DNA of 64,000 bases from Thalassia testudinum (taxonomy: Eukaryota; Streptophyta; Magnoliopsida; Alismatales; Hydrocharitaceae). The stretch is from contig JAZHRO010000039.1 of the NCBI GenBank assembly GCA_037157565.1, positions 45,508,001 to 45,572,000 of the forward strand, read 5' to 3'. The notes under the pieces were generated by a model. That model saw nothing but the letters and a program-made list of their open reading frames with translations, searched no databases and was not told where the DNA came from. A program made the position numbers and the translations under genes. This document shows positions 45,101-57,451 of the stretch, one piece after another (the stretch's first letter is position 1; each line of letters starts with the position of its first letter).

Positions 45101-47433
45101 CTTACTGCAATCATAGAATATTTTTGGAAGATGGATCCCGCCCTTCTCGCCAGATGCAGAGGAGATTGAATCCAAATATGCGAGAAGTGGTCAAAAAGGA
45201 AATCATCAAGTGGCTCGATGCAGGAATTATTTATCCAATCTCTGACAGTCCCTGGGTAAGTCCCGTTCAGATTGTTCCAAAGAAAGCCGGGATTACTGTT
45301 GTGACTAATGAGAAAGGAGAATCTGTCACAACTCGTTCAGCTTCATCTTGGAGAGTTTGTATTGATTACAGGAAGCTGAACACTGCCACTAAAAAGGATC
45401 ATTTTCCCCTGCCCTTCATTGATCAAATCCTGGAAAAATTAGCCGGGCAGAAGTACTTCTGTTTTCTTGATGGTTACTCGGGATACAATCAAGTTCCTAT
45501 CCATCCCGAGGATCAGGAAAAAACTACTTTCACCTGTCCTTACGGAACCTTTGCTTTTCGTAGGATGCCTTTCGGGTTATGCAATGCACCTGCGACTTTT
45601 CAAAGGTGTATGCTAGCCATATTTTCCGACATGGTGGGAGAGTTTATGGAAGTCTTCATGGATGATTTCTCCGTTTTCGGAGAATCATTTGACTCTTGTT
45701 TGGTTAATTTGGAAATGATTCTTAAGCGATGTATCAAGACACGATTGGTCCTTAGCTGGGAAAAGAGTCATTTCATGACCCAAGAGGGCATCGTTTTGGG
45801 TCATGTAATCTCTGAACGGGGAATTGAAGTGGACAAAGCTAAGGTTGATGCTATCGTTAAACTGCCTCCTCCCACTTCAGTTAAACAAATCAGATCATTT
45901 CTTGGCCATGTGGGATTTTATCGAAGATTCATCAAGGACTTCTCGAAGGTTGCCCGCCCTTTGAGCAATCTTCTTGCCAAAGAAACACCGTTCGTTTTTG
46001 ACGAATCATGCCAAAAGGCATTTGATTTCTTAAAAATGGCAGTCACCTGTGCGCCAATTTTGCAACCACCTATTTGGACAACCCCATTTGAGATCATGAC
46101 CGATGCTTCTGATTACGCGGTCGGGGCTGTCCTGGGTCAGAAAATTGATCAAAAGCCCTTTGTCATTTACTACGCTAGTAAAACTTTGGATGAAGCCCAG
46201 AGGAATTACACTGTTACTGAAAAGGAATTACTCGCTGTAGTATTTGCGTTGGAAAAATTCAGGGCTTATCTCTTAGGGTCTCATGTTATTGTTTATACCG
46301 ACCACTCGGCCTTGAGACATCTCTTGGCTAAAAAGGATGCTAAACCCCGGCTTATTCGTTGGATTCTTCTTCTTCAAGAATTTGATCTTGAAATCAAGGA
46401 TAAAACCGGGGTACAAAATGTGGTGGCGGATCATTTGTCGAGACTCCTAGGTGATTCTTCTTGTCCGGACATTCCGATTGCTGACACTTTTCCGGACGAA
46501 ACCATTCTTACAGTTTTAGGTGTCCACACCCCATGGTTTGCTGACATTGTTAACTATTTGGCCGTTGGTCAAATCCCCCAGGATTGGACCAAGCAACAAC
46601 GGGATAGACTCAAATCTGAGGCCAAATACTACTTTTGGGAGGACCCTGAACTGTATCGCATCGGCTCTGATCAGATTATTCGCCGATGCATACCGGAGAA
46701 TGAATTCAACAGTATACTTGAGTTCTGCCATGCATCTGGGTGTGGTGGACATTTCTCTGGGAAAAAGACGGCTGCAAAAATTTTGCAATCTGGCTTCTAT
46801 TGGCCGTCTTTATTCAAGGATGCCCAGGAGTTCTCACAGTCATGCCCTCGATGCCAGGCACTCGGGAGCATAACTAAGAGAGACATGATGCCCTTAAACC
46901 CTATTCTTCCTGTCGAAATTTTCGATGTTTGGGGCATTGATTTCATGGGACCCTTTATCCCTTCATTTGGACATCAGTACATTCTTGTCGCTGTTGATTA
47001 TGTGTCTAAATGGATTGAGGCAATTCCCACCCGAACCAATGACCACAAGGTGGTCATCAACTTTGTCAAGAGAAATATCTTCAGTAGATTCGGGATTCCG
47101 AGGGCTATCATCAGTGATGGTGGCACTCATTTTACTAATGCCCAATTCCGGAGTTTATTGGCCAAATACGGGGTTAATCATCGAATTTCCACACCTTACC
47201 ATCCCCAAACGAATGGACAAGCCGAGATCTCTAATCGAGAGATCAAGAACATTCTGCAAAAAACAGTTAGGCCCGATCGCAAGGATTGGACTCAAAAGCT
47301 TGAGGACGCTCTTTGGGCCTACCGTACGGCGTATAAAACACCTATCGGCATGTCTCCATTCCGTCTGGTGTATGGAAAGGCGTGTCATCTACCCGTAGAG
47401 ATTGAACACAGGGCATTCTGGGCAATCAAATAA
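42148..47433 (+). CDS. Athila gag-pol polyprotein, ends at a premature stop
   Basis: A single frame of 1761 codons. The capsid part (about 60-270) has [32 protein letters not shown] and [11 protein letters not shown]; no CCHC knuckle is visible. The protease has DLGAS with Asp735. Reverse transcriptase has [33 protein letters not shown] and FMDD at 1170-1173. RNase H has Asp1319 ([13 protein letters not shown]) and Asp1385 ([11 protein letters not shown]). Integrase has the zinc site His1528/His1535/Cys1566/Cys1569 and the D,D-35-E triad Asp1598, Asp1657, Glu1693. There is no chromodomain, as expected for Athila. The TAA at 47431-47433 cuts the frame within the integrase C-terminal domain, after all catalytic residues. 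The start at 42148 is supported by the related gag at 57061, which opens with the similar xGRRSL. Confidence 0.95.
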   Translation: MLGRRSLNPRLEGPLEHSRRRKLDFGQFDPMAEQQPLLPGNPQEEFRRQLEQMQRMQEWFQRMQGVQPLKDFYDPSNYGERPGVQIPAGDVEIKPQVLSLIKHYHGLGSEDPFQHLEDLTTLVQTTKSRNVNEEQMIMRLFPHSLRDKAAHWYRTIGRPITTWNELKSAFLKKFFPVGRTNALRRAITTFTQRPGEQFHVAWERFQDLLRRCPHHEVPKWQLVQIFYHGLTEQLRNHVDASCGGNFLNKDADSAHDLFEEMSENSINHASMDTFNRSQQPRSNVNEVHDSHSFDMELICNKLDKVDLVAKRMEEWMAGNSMNNSQSTQSQNSGFHSSRALSGREFVNQLDATQHMSQHFSEPHGFPTGAFDPSFSNPSFSFSPSSLYEDVCAVQENARSNPYSNAYNQGWRNHPNFSWKNSGQQTQFRPSNYAPQRPMGQGQVYTQLPPNQVNQPAWNVRQPAGQADLNHQIVEMQGSMLQLMQQMKNSLDNLQSGLIANSRQPGSLPSQPVPNPRNITNSGNQAQGYGNQRDPHAHAQVVEQGSSSSSSVNQQFMVNQAPPIFPNPPQDPNSYASANSVTLRSGKKTQDPQPHYSNLLNPEESEEREENSKGEIKAQESDSKDLTRVPFPEALTKAKKKKSVDSNEELLNLFKNVEINIPLLDAIKHIPTYARFLKELCTQKRKSRESVPRKVVLSEQASSVILHYLPQKRRDPGAPLISCVIGDYTFDRALLDLGASINLIPTSLYEKFGLGELRPTSVTLQLADRSVTNPRGVIEDVIVKVKDFYFPVDFLVLDMDVPDNLRNTPIILGRPFLATAKANINCESDSMEIAFGDQRMKLDIFKAINKFEDCGVIEELDEDNINIETCLTVSSIESSSLVDEFDPQPSDLTSSEEVTDFVHSQPLPLVESSASTRPSIITPPQLKLKPLPENLKYQFLGPQNTLPVIISAKLTKEQEIKLIKVLKEHKEAIGWTIHDLRGIEPSYCNHRIFLEDGSRPSRQMQRRLNPNMREVVKKEIIKWLDAGIIYPISDSPWVSPVQIVPKKAGITVVTNEKGESVTTRSASSWRVCIDYRKLNTATKKDHFPLPFIDQILEKLAGQKYFCFLDGYSGYNQVPIHPEDQEKTTFTCPYGTFAFRRMPFGLCNAPATFQRCMLAIFSDMVGEFMEVFMDDFSVFGESFDSCLVNLEMILKRCIKTRLVLSWEKSHFMTQEGIVLGHVISERGIEVDKAKVDAIVKLPPPTSVKQIRSFLGHVGFYRRFIKDFSKVARPLSNLLAKETPFVFDESCQKAFDFLKMAVTCAPILQPPIWTTPFEIMTDASDYAVGAVLGQKIDQKPFVIYYASKTLDEAQRNYTVTEKELLAVVFALEKFRAYLLGSHVIVYTDHSALRHLLAKKDAKPRLIRWILLLQEFDLEIKDKTGVQNVVADHLSRLLGDSSCPDIPIADTFPDETILTVLGVHTPWFADIVNYLAVGQIPQDWTKQQRDRLKSEAKYYFWEDPELYRIGSDQIIRRCIPENEFNSILEFCHASGCGGHFSGKKTAAKILQSGFYWPSLFKDAQEFSQSCPRCQALGSITKRDMMPLNPILPVEIFDVWGIDFMGPFIPSFGHQYILVAVDYVSKWIEAIPTRTNDHKVVINFVKRNIFSRFGIPRAIISDGGTHFTNAQFRSLLAKYGVNHRISTPYHPQTNGQAEISNREIKNILQKTVRPDRKDWTQKLEDALWAYRTAYKTPIGMSPFRLVYGKACHLPVEIEHRAFWAIK

Positions 47434-47820
47434 TGCAATCTAGATCTAAATCTAGCTGGGAAGACCAGGAAACTCCAATTATCTGAGTTGGAGGAGCTTA
47501 GAAATGATGCTTATGAGAATGCCAAGATCTACAAGGCTCGGACCAAAGCTCTACATGATCAAATGATTTCCCGCAAGAGCTTTGAGCCAAACCAGAAGGT
47601 CTGGTTATTCGATTCTAAACTTAAGCTCTTTCCTGGTAAACTTAGATCTAAATGGAGTGGCCCATTCATAATTGATCAGATTTTTCTAAATGGTGCCATT
47701 CAGATTTCTGACCCAAAGACGGGTAACACCTTTAAAGTCAACGGTCAACGTCTGAAGCCTGTTGTTGACCATAATCTTCCAGAACCCGTTTCAGACTCTG
47801 TTGCTCTAGCCATTCTGTGA
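47434..47820 (+). pseudogene. rest of the Athila integrase C-terminal domain, beyond the stop
   Basis: Directly after the TAA the same frame stays open to a TGA at 47818-47820. It contains the conserved integrase tail: [16 protein letters not shown], then [22 protein letters not shown] and VNGQRLKPV. Only one codon therefore separates this tail from the main polyprotein. No other break is seen in the 5.7 kb. Confidence 0.9.
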
Positions 47821-48042
47821 CTTCTTTGGCTGGACTTCGCCTAGCTGACGGCATTAAACTCAGCAGTTGTACATATAACACAAGGCTGATACGAGCTTCA
47901 TATCCAGGTGACATCTTTCATATTCTACCCTTTCTTTCATGTCTCTTTTTCAATGAGGACATTGCATCAGCTAGGCATGGGGGGGTGGATTCATTTTTGA
48001 ATTAGTTGGTCAGCTTTGTGAAATCCATATAAATTGCTCTCT

Positions 48043-48079
<37 letters not shown>

Positions 48080-49208
48080 AGGAAGGATTAGTTGGACATT
48101 AGGACTTTTCAATCCTAAGAAATTTTACATTAGGATCTGAACACAAAGACCCCTCAGGTCTTTGGACTTAATTAGCCTGTGTATCTACTAAAATGTGGAT
48201 TTGTCTTTGAGTTCTCGCCATCTTAATTCTATTATAATTGGAATAAATAAGTTTGGGTGATAAGTACACGACTTATCAACCCGCCCTCTGATGTGAGGGA
48301 ATATGAGTCTTAAGCATCTACACACTTTCTTTGCACTGACTCGTTGTTTGGCGATTTTAACGGAAATTGGGTAGCTAATAAACCTTCTAGGGTGATATGG
48401 CTGGCAAGTTATCGTGGGTAACAGCCCATAGGTAGGTTGTCCAGAGCCCAGTCACTGGACCTTTCTCTTTTTGCTGCCTTTAGGTAAATCTTAGACCAGG
48501 GAAGCCACCTACTTAAAAAAAAAAAAAAAAAAAAAAAAAATCAAAAAGGAGAAAAGAACAAAAAGAAATAAGCCACACTTCGCCGCACGAGTATGGCTGG
48601 CAAGTTGTCGGTGGTAACAGCTCATCGACCGGTTGTCCAGAACCCAGCTCAGAAAATGCACTAAAAATTCCCAAAACACTTAGGAAGAAGCGGAGAAGTA
48701 GAATAAACCGGGGAGATATACACTGGATTCACCCTTGTGTTGACCCCGTTAAAAAATAAAAGTAGGGAGAAAGCTACCGGTTGTAAAGATACACCTTTAG
48801 GCAGAATTCTTTTTGAGGTCACCTAGAGGCATAAAAATCCGAAGTCCGTTTTAATTGCCGGTCAACGAGTCTATCACAATCACAATAAGATGCTTAAAAC
48901 TTAGGGTTCTCATCAAATCTTGGGTGAGTTGAATGGCCGTAGAAAGCCACTCTTAAACCCTAAAATTTGAAAATCTAAAAAAAGAGAGTAAAAACAGAAA
49001 AAGAAATTTTTCTTTGAATAAGGCGAGGCTTGAGGCGGTCTGCATTTTGGCTGATACCCGGGCACTGTTGTGTCTTTGAAAGTTCAGTTCTTAAGTAGAC
49101 AATTTCTTAATGATTGAAAATAACTCAGGTCCAAATAATCTAACCTAATTCTTTTATAAATAGCATATAGTTTTTGCTAGGGACTAGCAAAAGATAGGCA
49201 TGGGGGTA
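47821..49208 (+). other. non-coding region after pol, with two A-tracts and two purine-tract motifs
   Basis: Some Athila elements carry an env-like frame here, but this copy has none. The region has A-tracts at 48047-48077 and 48515-48540, and a diverged 55-base direct repeat at about 48394-48450 and 48591-48645 (shared words ATGGCTGGCAAGTT and GGTTGTCCAGA.CCCAG). A polypurine-like GGCATGGGGGGGTGGA lies at 47974-47989, right after pol. The functional-position tract AAGATAGGCATGGGGG is at 49191-49206, against the 3' LTR. Confidence 0.8.
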
Positions 49209-50959
49209 TGATGTAAACACATTTACACTACTTAAAATGTCTATTTATGCATGTTCTTAAGCATAGGATTGCATTTCATGATATAAATATTGCATTACAT
49301 GCATCATCTTGCATTTAGAGTAGTTTGAATAAAATGGAGGTTAATTGTCTCCTTTTATGTGCTTGGACAGGGCAAATATTTTATCGGGGCCTCGGATCAA
49401 AGATCCAACCGTATGGATATGATCAGGGCGACGATTGGAGTTCAACGACTCCAAGATCGCCCTAATCAGGCATCCGTAGCATCAGATAGAGACCGGGGAA
49501 CCCTAGAAGATCAAGGGCCAGGATGGTGTAAATCCGCACTTCAGATGGAAAATCTGACCACACGGATGAATTCGGATCGACGATCGCAGCCGAACGACAC
49601 AAAAATCGAGTCAATCCGACATCCGTGGCACCATCTACAACTTCCAGAAGATGGACGGCCAAGATGGCGCCACGTGGCGCCATCCTAGCCGCCCAATCGG
49701 CCGCAGGAGTCCTGTGAAGACCACGCAACGTCTCCTCTCCGCCGTTGGATCTCGATCCAACGGCTGCGGTCGCGCGCGTTTAAAAACGTCCGCGCGACCA
49801 TTTCGCCCGCGTAGCGCAGCGGCGACGCAGCTGCGGGCGAAGCGGAGGTCGCGGGTTCGAGCCGCGGAGAGGGGGGCGAAGGCGCGGGCGAGCGGGCGCG
49901 CACGAGCGTCGGATGAAGATCCAACGGCCGCGCGCGCCCGATAGCGCCGACGCGCAATTGGACGCCCTGGTGGGCGCGCGATCGCACGCGGGCGGCGCGC
50001 TACGCAGTGGGCGCGGGCGCGATCTAAGCCGTCCGATCTCGCGATCGGACGGCTGAGACGACGCGGACGTGCGTCTGCGTTACGCGCGCAGGTAGCCGAG
50101 CGGGTGCGCGTGGCGCGGCGGCGACGGCGACGGCGGGGCTTTAGCGACGGTTTTATCCGTCACTAAAGACCCCTTATTTATTATTTTGAAGATGTAATGT
50201 CCATTTTGCCCCCACTCCTTGCAACTATAAAAGGAGACCCCCTCCATACGAAATTTTCATCCCTTCCTTCTCCTCTCTACCTCTCCAAAGCTCAAGAGAA
50301 GCTTGTCCCACACCCGGGATGCTTCTCGCGAGATAAAGTCCAAATTTTCGTCCCCCTTCGGAAGTGGATCCCGCGACGACGACGGCGTGCTGCTTCGTTC
50401 CCGTTCTTCTGCTTCGTCCTCCTTCGTCCCGCTTCGTTCTCCTTCGTCCAGGCGTCGTCCCGTCCGGCTCGTCCTCCAAGCGACCGTCGAGGAGGATTTC
50501 TCTCTCCCTATTCTTTTTACTGCTTTCTAGTATAGATTTACTGCTTTCTAGAGTAGTCTATTCGTCCTCCGAGCGATCGTCGAGGAGGACATTTCTCCCT
50601 CCATTCTTTTAATGCTTTCTAGAGTAATTGTTTTATGTTTTCTAGTTGTAATGAAAGAACTCTTTTATGATAAATTCCTTGTCTATTCTACATCTCATTT
50701 TGATTTCCATGTATAGTATTCCTTCGCTCTCTCTCTCTCTTTTATTTGTTGTAGATACTTAGATAGTTTAAATTGAATTTCTTTGTGACAAAATAAAAAG
50801 AAACGCGGAGTTTTTAAATCAAACGTTCGCCTCCCTGTGTTCGACCCGGAATTCTTATTTCGGTATAAATTTTATTTGTTGAACGTGAATCCTTCGCTTT
50901 CGAACTACAACGACGGGTTTTCCAAAACCAAACACGTTAACGTAGATTCTCGCTCAACA
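49209..50959 (+). repeat. 3' LTR of the Athila element
   Basis: This is a 1751 bp LTR, exactly 10,073 bases downstream of the 5' LTR copy throughout. It differs from the 5' LTR at 11 positions (for example C/T near 49493 and 49554, and G/A near 50940). Confidence 0.95.
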
Positions 50960-51962
50960 ATATATTATCAGACATCTGGGTCGTCGTCTGATCTAGGGAT
51001 CGATCGTCTGATCTAGAAGGGTGAAAGATCTGGATTGAGTTGTATCAAGACGAGCGTCTAAGATTCAATTATAAGACATCTGGGCAATGAATCAAACGTC
51101 TAATACTAATATGGTTTCCTTCCTATTTTCCAAGATCAAAACATGGTTCTAGTATTAAGTTGCATAGACGACAGGTCAGACATCTGGTAATATGTTGGGA
51201 CGTCTGGAAACAAAAATCACGCGAGAATGGACTTCCCGAGGTTCAAACGGTTATAATCATCTGACAAAAGTGATTTGGGTTAGATTGAGCCTAACGTCTA
51301 TTTATCTGACGTCGAGGATGTACTTTGGACGTCTTAAAGTAGATGTAAATCAGATTAAGGGTTAATCATCAACGATTAAGCCTGACAAGCCAACGATCCT
51401 CTTGTTGGACGTCTGGCAAGGTCCTCAGACGTCTGGACTAAGGGATGGGCATCTAAATGTGGTAAACAGAGAGTGAGTTTCCAGCCTAAGTGTTTTGGAC
51501 GTCTGATAAAATAGTCAGATGTCTTAAAGTCTAAGATCAGATATCTGATGTCCAAATTGGATGTCTGATCAGGTTGTCCGATGTCTAGTTTGATTTTCTA
51601 ATTTATTTAAGAGCTTATCTAAGTATCGTAAGGTTGTGTATGTGTTCCTAAGACTAATATTTGTTGCTTTGGGCTCTTTAACAATTAATCAAAGCAAATG
51701 AAAAGCAAAGAACAACAAATACAAAGAACAAGAAAAGACATCTATCCTATTCTTCTTCTCTTCAAGCTCTTGCTCCACTTGAAGCTCCTTCTCTTCCATC
51801 AAACTCCTCCAATCCACCATGGATGTGAGCTTGATCTTTTCCTCCATACTTGTATCCATTTGCATTTTCCTGAAACTCATAAACTCAAATGTAAATGTTA
51901 AAGCACAAATATTTTGTTATCATCAAAATTAATGATCATGGTGCCCTTGCACCAATAGTTTT

Positions 51963-52227
51963 TCCCTTTGGAGGTTTTTTCACTATAAATCTTGTCTCTT
52001 GGGTGGCCTTTTGAACTAAATTGCATATATTTTTATTCAGCTTATTTATGATTTGTATTACTATCTTAATTGCATTTTAAATTACCATCAATACTATTCA
52101 CCTCCCTTTAATGCTTTCATCCTTAAGGGAATTTGAGTTGGTGAGATGCTTTTATTTGGGTGGGTTTCAACCTATTTGCAAACAATGTGGCCACAATCTT
52201 AAAGATGGTATTTTTTAACTAATTAAT
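51963..52227. other. spacer between solo LTR S1 and the next LTR
   Basis: This short AT-rich stretch begins CCCTTTGGAGGTTTTTTCAC, reminiscent of copia R/U5 ends. Nothing firm can be called. Confidence 0.35.
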
Positions 52228-53228
52228 TGTTACGACCCGATCCCAGCTCCTTACAGGACCTGAGATTGGCTCGCCTCGACTAAATCTCAAGACACTGTCG
52301 TCCAAAGAGAAATAACCAAATACATAAAATATTCCACAACCACACATGTAATGTAACTAAGTAGAAATAGATAATAGTCAGCAATGGAGATAGAACAGAA
52401 TATCTCAAAGATATTACATGCTACAAGCGGAAAAGTACTATTATAGACATAACCATCACAACTAGAATAGAGAGAAATATATCAGAAACATAGTAGAAAC
52501 AGTTACTACATGGTAAAGGTACTAACTACTAACAAAAACCTCTGCAACTGAAAAAGAGAAGGGCCTATGGCTGGGCTCAACTGAGTCCAACGTCCTCTAC
52601 AGCCAGTGGTGTTGGCTGCTCAACTCCCTAACTTGAACATGGTTATACAAATCTGTCGTCAGCTAATGATGAATAGAGTGGTGGTTAAGTCATTTACATG
52701 TAATTAACATAAAGGAAACAAGCAGCTAACTAACCATCTAATTTCCACTTATGTATTATTATTTGTTTCTACTTAAACATCTATGTGTTTTTTATTCGGT
52801 TTATAGGAAGGGTTTGCAACATTTCTTAATCCACTTGTTCTTTAAGGAAATGATCTTGATGCAAATTTCCCGCGATGTAGGATGTACATGTGCACTCTCA
52901 TAGCCGAAAGAACAACTCGTGGTAGTCCTACACCCGGTCTACCACCCTAGGGTCATGACCGCGACGTAGTGGTGACTTTGGTATGCGCGATAAGTGCACG
53001 GGTAGCTATGCTGCACTGGCACGCGGTCAGTCGTTTCCGCTAACGGGTACGCCCAAATATACAACACAGAACAGAATAGGGGCCACACCCCTCAATAGTC
53101 TACGTATCCTCGCCCAGCTATCCTGATTTACCCAGTGGGCCTAACAAGAGTCAGTGTAGGGGGCCCAATCCTAACCTCGGGTCCCAACCTAAGAGTGGCT
53201 AGCACTCTCCCTACACAAAAGTAACCGT

Positions 53229-55180
53229 AGCTCTCCTCGGTATCACATACGCGAGGGCCAACCTATTTTCTCTATACAAGGGGTGATTAGCTCTCCTCGG
53301 TACGTGCATACACGAGGGCCAGCGTATCTTCTAAAGAAGGGTATTTAGCTCTCCGCCATACGTGCGTACATGAGGGCCAGTGTTGTAAATCCCTACTTGG
53401 AGAGGGTGAGATCAGCGTGACGTAATATAATGTGGAATTATAAATGGAATAATCTCACAAAATAACAATCACACAAAGTACACAATGATTTTTAGGTGGA
53501 AACCCAAACCGGGTGAAAACCACCACCTAACCCTCTCGAGTTAGGATTTTCCGATCAACCAAGTTGATCAAATCCACTAATGTACTACTTAAACGAGGGT
53601 AGTACAACATCAATTACAATCACGCTACAAGTGCGAGGGTAGCGTTCCTCAAGCCCTTCTCTTCACGAGAAGGATTCTGCCCCTCAATGGAGACAGGAAT
53701 TCGCAACGCGAATACCCAACCAAATAACAAAGTAAAATACAACAATAATCCTATAGAGCCAACAAAGTAATTCTTAAACTAAGCTTCTATAGGAGTTAGG
53801 ATGCTTCCCTTTGCTGGGAGTGCGTTGAATCGGTGACGCGGGTGCGTGAGCCATGCAACGGCGCAACGGTGCTCTCGTGAACTATGGCAGGAGAGTGGGT
53901 GCGCAAATGATCGATGCTCTCTAGATGTAGAACTAAGCTTGGAGAGAAAGAGCTTCTTCTATAGATCAATTTGACACAAGGATGTGGAAATGCTTGTACT
54001 TGGTATATCTAAGTGTGTGTTTGAGTGACAAAGGTTCTCCTCTATTTATAGAGGCCCTAGGAAGGCTTTGGAAGGCCTCGGAAGGCTTCCATAGCCGTTG
54101 GGTGAAAGCTCTAAGAGAATCAGGCCGAAATCAGTATTAATCATTACACTGACAGGGTTATCAGACATCTGATCCTAGCATCGGACGTCTGGAAAACCAG
54201 TTTAAGACATTTGGGAACAAAGTTAGACGTCTGATTATAGGCGGGTTTCCTTCCTAACTTGAATCAGATCAAAATAGGGTTCTAGTGAATTGCCATCAGA
54301 CGACATACAGGACGTCTGGAAAGATGTCTGTACATCTGGAAACCTACTTTTCTGTGGAAATGGATTCCTAAGAGAGTGCAACGGCTATAAAATCTCTAAG
54401 AAAAGATTTTGGGTCAGCCGAGGCAAAATAGTCATGTATCAGACGTCTGGGGTCCTCTACGGACGTCTGATACAGGGCTAACGGTCATATCCTTCATTGT
54501 TTGTTAAGCCAGCCAACGGTCCACTAATTGGACGTCTGGCAAAATAATCAGACATCTTCTGAGATGTCTAGACTAAGGTCTGGACGTCTGATTTATCAGA
54601 CAGAGCTAAGTCAAAACTAAATATAGTCGGACGTCTGAGTCAACATTCAGACGTCTTAAAAGTATTTATCAGACGTCTAATTTTCAGATTAGACATCTGA
54701 AAAGACTGTTTGAACCCTATATTGGTTTTCTAAGTTATTTACAGAAAACCTAAGTATCCTAGGGTTGTGCAAGTGTTCCTAGGACTACTGTTAGGATTCT
54801 TTGAGACTCTTTAACATGATATTCTAAGTAACAAAATAAAGAAAAAAGTACATAGAAAAAGATAAACAGAAATATATCTTATTCTTCTTGTCCTTTCATG
54901 TTCAAGTTATTGCTCCTCGGGAAGTTCCTTTGTTCTCCATCAAGCTCCTCCAATCCACCATGGATGTGAGCTCGAACTCCATCTAACCATGTCTCCATTT
55001 GCAATTAACCTGAAATTTAAGACTTCAAGTGCAAATGTTAAATGACACGTGTTTTGTTATCATCAAAATAAACGATCGCGGAGCTCTAGCACCAACAAGC
55101 GTATCTTCTGAAGAAGGGTATTTAGCTCTCTTCGGTACGTGCATACATGAGGGCCAGCTCACGCCCAAGTTAAAGCTCAA
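53229..55180 (-). repeat. 58-60 bp tandem repeat within LTR E, interrupted by solo LTR S2
   Basis: Units start at 53229, 53289, 53347 and, after removing S2, 55124. Each contains AGCTCTCCTCGGTACGTGC and ACGAGGGCCAGCGTATCTTC with small changes. Other copies of this LTR family in the window have a single unit here, so this is a local expansion. Confidence 0.75.
53384..55097 (-). mobile_element. solo LTR S2 (1.7 kb family)
   Basis: This 1714 bp LTR (minus start TGTTGGTGCTAGAG at 55097) lies inside the third tandem unit of LTR E. Flanks AGTGT (53379-53383) and AGCGT (55098-55102) form a duplication with one transition. It carries the palindrome array at about 54165-54705 and the TATA box near 54045 on the minus strand. 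Confidence 0.87.
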
Positions 55181-55319
55181 CTAATCGTAATACCTCACAG
55201 TAAGCGAAAGGTTCCGTAACCATTAGAGTTTCCATGTCGCAGTATTTTGATTTCCTTTTCTAGTTCCCCGTAGGATTCATGCATCGGCATTCGTCATATT
55301 TCATGGTACAGTATATATC

Positions 55320-57061
55320 TCCATTCACATTCGATTTTGGTTGGGATTGTGTAAGATGGGTTGCTGCTGGTAGCCTGCAAAAGAAGTGGAGGCCTCCATC
55401 CCGTCGGGTGAAGGAACAGAGGGGGCCTAATAAATCATATGGGCTTGGCCCGGGTTTGGGTTCACAACTCACCGCTGGGTTGGCACGTTATTCGGGTTAG
55501 GAAGAGGTTGAGAAGGAAGAGTGCCTGGCTGGCGAGAATTTGCCAGCTGGGCCAGTTGATTTCGTACCTCTGTAAGCTCGTCCTTGTGTTGTTTTTGGAT
55601 AACCGCATTCGTTCTCTGAATGTCAACCAAAGTCTGAAGGATAAGGGACATTTGATCATGATTTGGCCCTGATGGATAAGTAGGGTTGGGCCGAGGCTGA
55701 GGCGGCTGGTACGGACGAGAGGGTTTTGGGCGGGGCTGAAAGGGTAGTCTTTGGGTTTAGGAATTTCCCGCCCACTGAAAGTTGGGATGGTTTCGCCACC
55801 CAGGGTTATAGGTGTTGGAGAATGAGTCGTTCTGGATGGCGTTGAGGTCCTCGTAGGTCTAAGGAACCTCTAGAGAGTCAGAGAAAGGGGGAATGGAATT
55901 CCCCGGGCTGGCATAAAAAGGATCAGATGATGGATATGGATCCATCCCAGGAAAAGATCGATTGAGAATGTTTTGCACAGTCTCCCGTGTGGAAGGGGGC
56001 TGTGCGCAGGAGCCATGCGCAGAGGTGGCTCGCTGCAGGTGCTGAGTCAGCTCATCCACCTTCTTTTCAATGATTGAGACCTTGTCTAATCGACTGGCCA
56101 TTAATTCCAGGTCGACTGATGCGGACAGGCCCTACGTCTCGTGTGCTTCCCTAAGATTCGTCGATGCGCGGGTATTCGTCCTGTCGAATAATCCCATGGA
56201 GTCATTGTTGATGGAGTTCTTGCACATGTTTTCGAGAATCTCCCACATGGTGTCCTCATGTTGACCCATGATATTCTCTCCGCAGGTTGCATTGACGAAA
56301 AGACGGATGTCCTCACGGAGTCCCTGGTAGAAAGATTGGACCTGTTCCCATTTAGGAACTCCGTGATGGGGGCACTTTCTCATGAGATCCTGAAAGCGAT
56401 CCCATGCCTCATGGAGAGGTTCTCCTCTTTGCTAAGTGAAGTGAGTAATCTGATGGCGCAAGGCATTGGTCCGACCAACGGGAAAGAACTTTTTCAAAAA
56501 TTCGGACTGAAGTTCTTCCCAAGTGTTGATCGGCCGGGTCTGAGTTTGATACCAATGAGCGGCCTTGTTCATAAGGGAAAAGGAGAACATCTTCATGAGA
56601 AGAATATCCCAATTTTGCGCATCTGACCCAAAAGTTTGGGCCAGATGCTTTAGCTGTTTGATGTGCTGGAAGGGATCTTCAGAATTAAGCCCATGGAATT
56701 TAGGTATAGCATGAATTATATTGGGCTTCAATTCGAAATCAGGTCCTCCAGTCGGGATTCTGACTCGAGGCTCAATGGCCACCGCAGTAGGATTATAATG
56801 GTCCCGCATCATAGGACGCTGTGGTGGGTGCACAAAGTTTTGGAAGAGGTCATTGAGTCGCTGGAGCTGATGCTCCAGATTGTTTTCTTCCTCAACTGGC
56901 TGAGCCATGATGGGGGAAGAAGAAGAGCTTGGTTCAGAATTAGATGAGAGAATGATGGGGTAGGGTTGCTGTGCAAACACAGGCGTCGAGGCTTGGCCTT
57001 GACGAGAGTGAATTCCTAAAGAAGATCTTAAGGGTTGTCTTAAGGATCTCCTACCGTTCAT
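55320..57061 (-). pseudogene. Athila-type gag, several in-frame stops
   Basis: From the ATG at 57061 the same frame can be followed for about 1.7 kb. Features are the opening xGRRSLRQ, then [85 protein letters not shown] and LAQLANSRQPGTLPSQPLPN, all matching the gag of the element at 42148. Stops occur at 56432, 56132, 55859 and several further places, without a frameshift, so point mutation (mainly C-to-T type) rather than indels broke it. It stops abruptly near 55320, before any protease. Confidence 0.82.
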
Positions 57062-57451
57062 GCACTGTTGGAATAGATGAGTTTAGAAGGTGCTACATCC
57101 AATCAAGACACCCAAAAATTGTTGGGTGACTACAGAGGTGCGGGGCAGATGGACCCCTTGATCAAAAAGATTGTCCACCTGAGAATTACCTGGGCAGCCA
57201 GAGAGGGTCAGTCCCGCGAAGACCCCTACACGGTAGAGCGTCCCCACGGGTTACAAGGTTTCCCCAACCGGACCTCTCTTGTCACTGCGGTTCTAGGTAG
57301 ACCAGAATGGAGATCTTGACCTCTTAAGTATACCTCTTTTAATTTAAGATCAAGGTGATTAAGGTTTCACTTGAACTCTTAGGTATTTTTGTGAACAAGG
57401 TGGCCTAATTTGAAGGTTGGTTGACCTTAAGGGTCAACTTCACCTAGGGAT
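57062..57451 (-). other. leader of the truncated Athila relative, part 1
   Basis: This is non-coding leader between gag and the inserted solo LTR. GGGAT at 57447-57451 is the left copy of the target duplication. Confidence 0.6.

Larger units (their letters stand above)
39136..50959 (+). mobile_element. Athila-type Ty3/gypsy retrotransposon, nearly intact
   Basis: The complete 11,824 bp element has two 1751 bp LTRs (TGATGT...CAACA) and a perfect 5 bp duplication ATATA (39131-39135 and 50960-50964). The primer site TGGCGCCGTTGCCGGGGA at 40890-40907 is the one known for Athila elements (Asp tRNA). The order is LTR, leader of 1.2 kb, gag-pol, 1.4 kb non-coding, polypurine tract, LTR. By eye the LTRs differ at only 11 sites, all transitions, with no length change. 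That is about 0.6 percent, so this is the youngest insertion in the window. Confidence 0.96.
38425..51957 (-). mobile_element. solo LTR S1 (1.7 kb family), split by Athila insertion
   Basis: The parts 38425-39135 and 50965-51957 together make a 1704 bp LTR of the same family as 19826-21558. A perfect GTTTT duplication flanks it (38420-38424 and 51958-51962). The outer end on the minus strand reads TATTGG rather than TGTTGG. The sequence is clearly more diverged than the other copies, with many CAGACGTCTG words changed to CAGACATCTG. The Athila element at 39136-50959 interrupts it inside the palindrome array. Confidence 0.87.
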
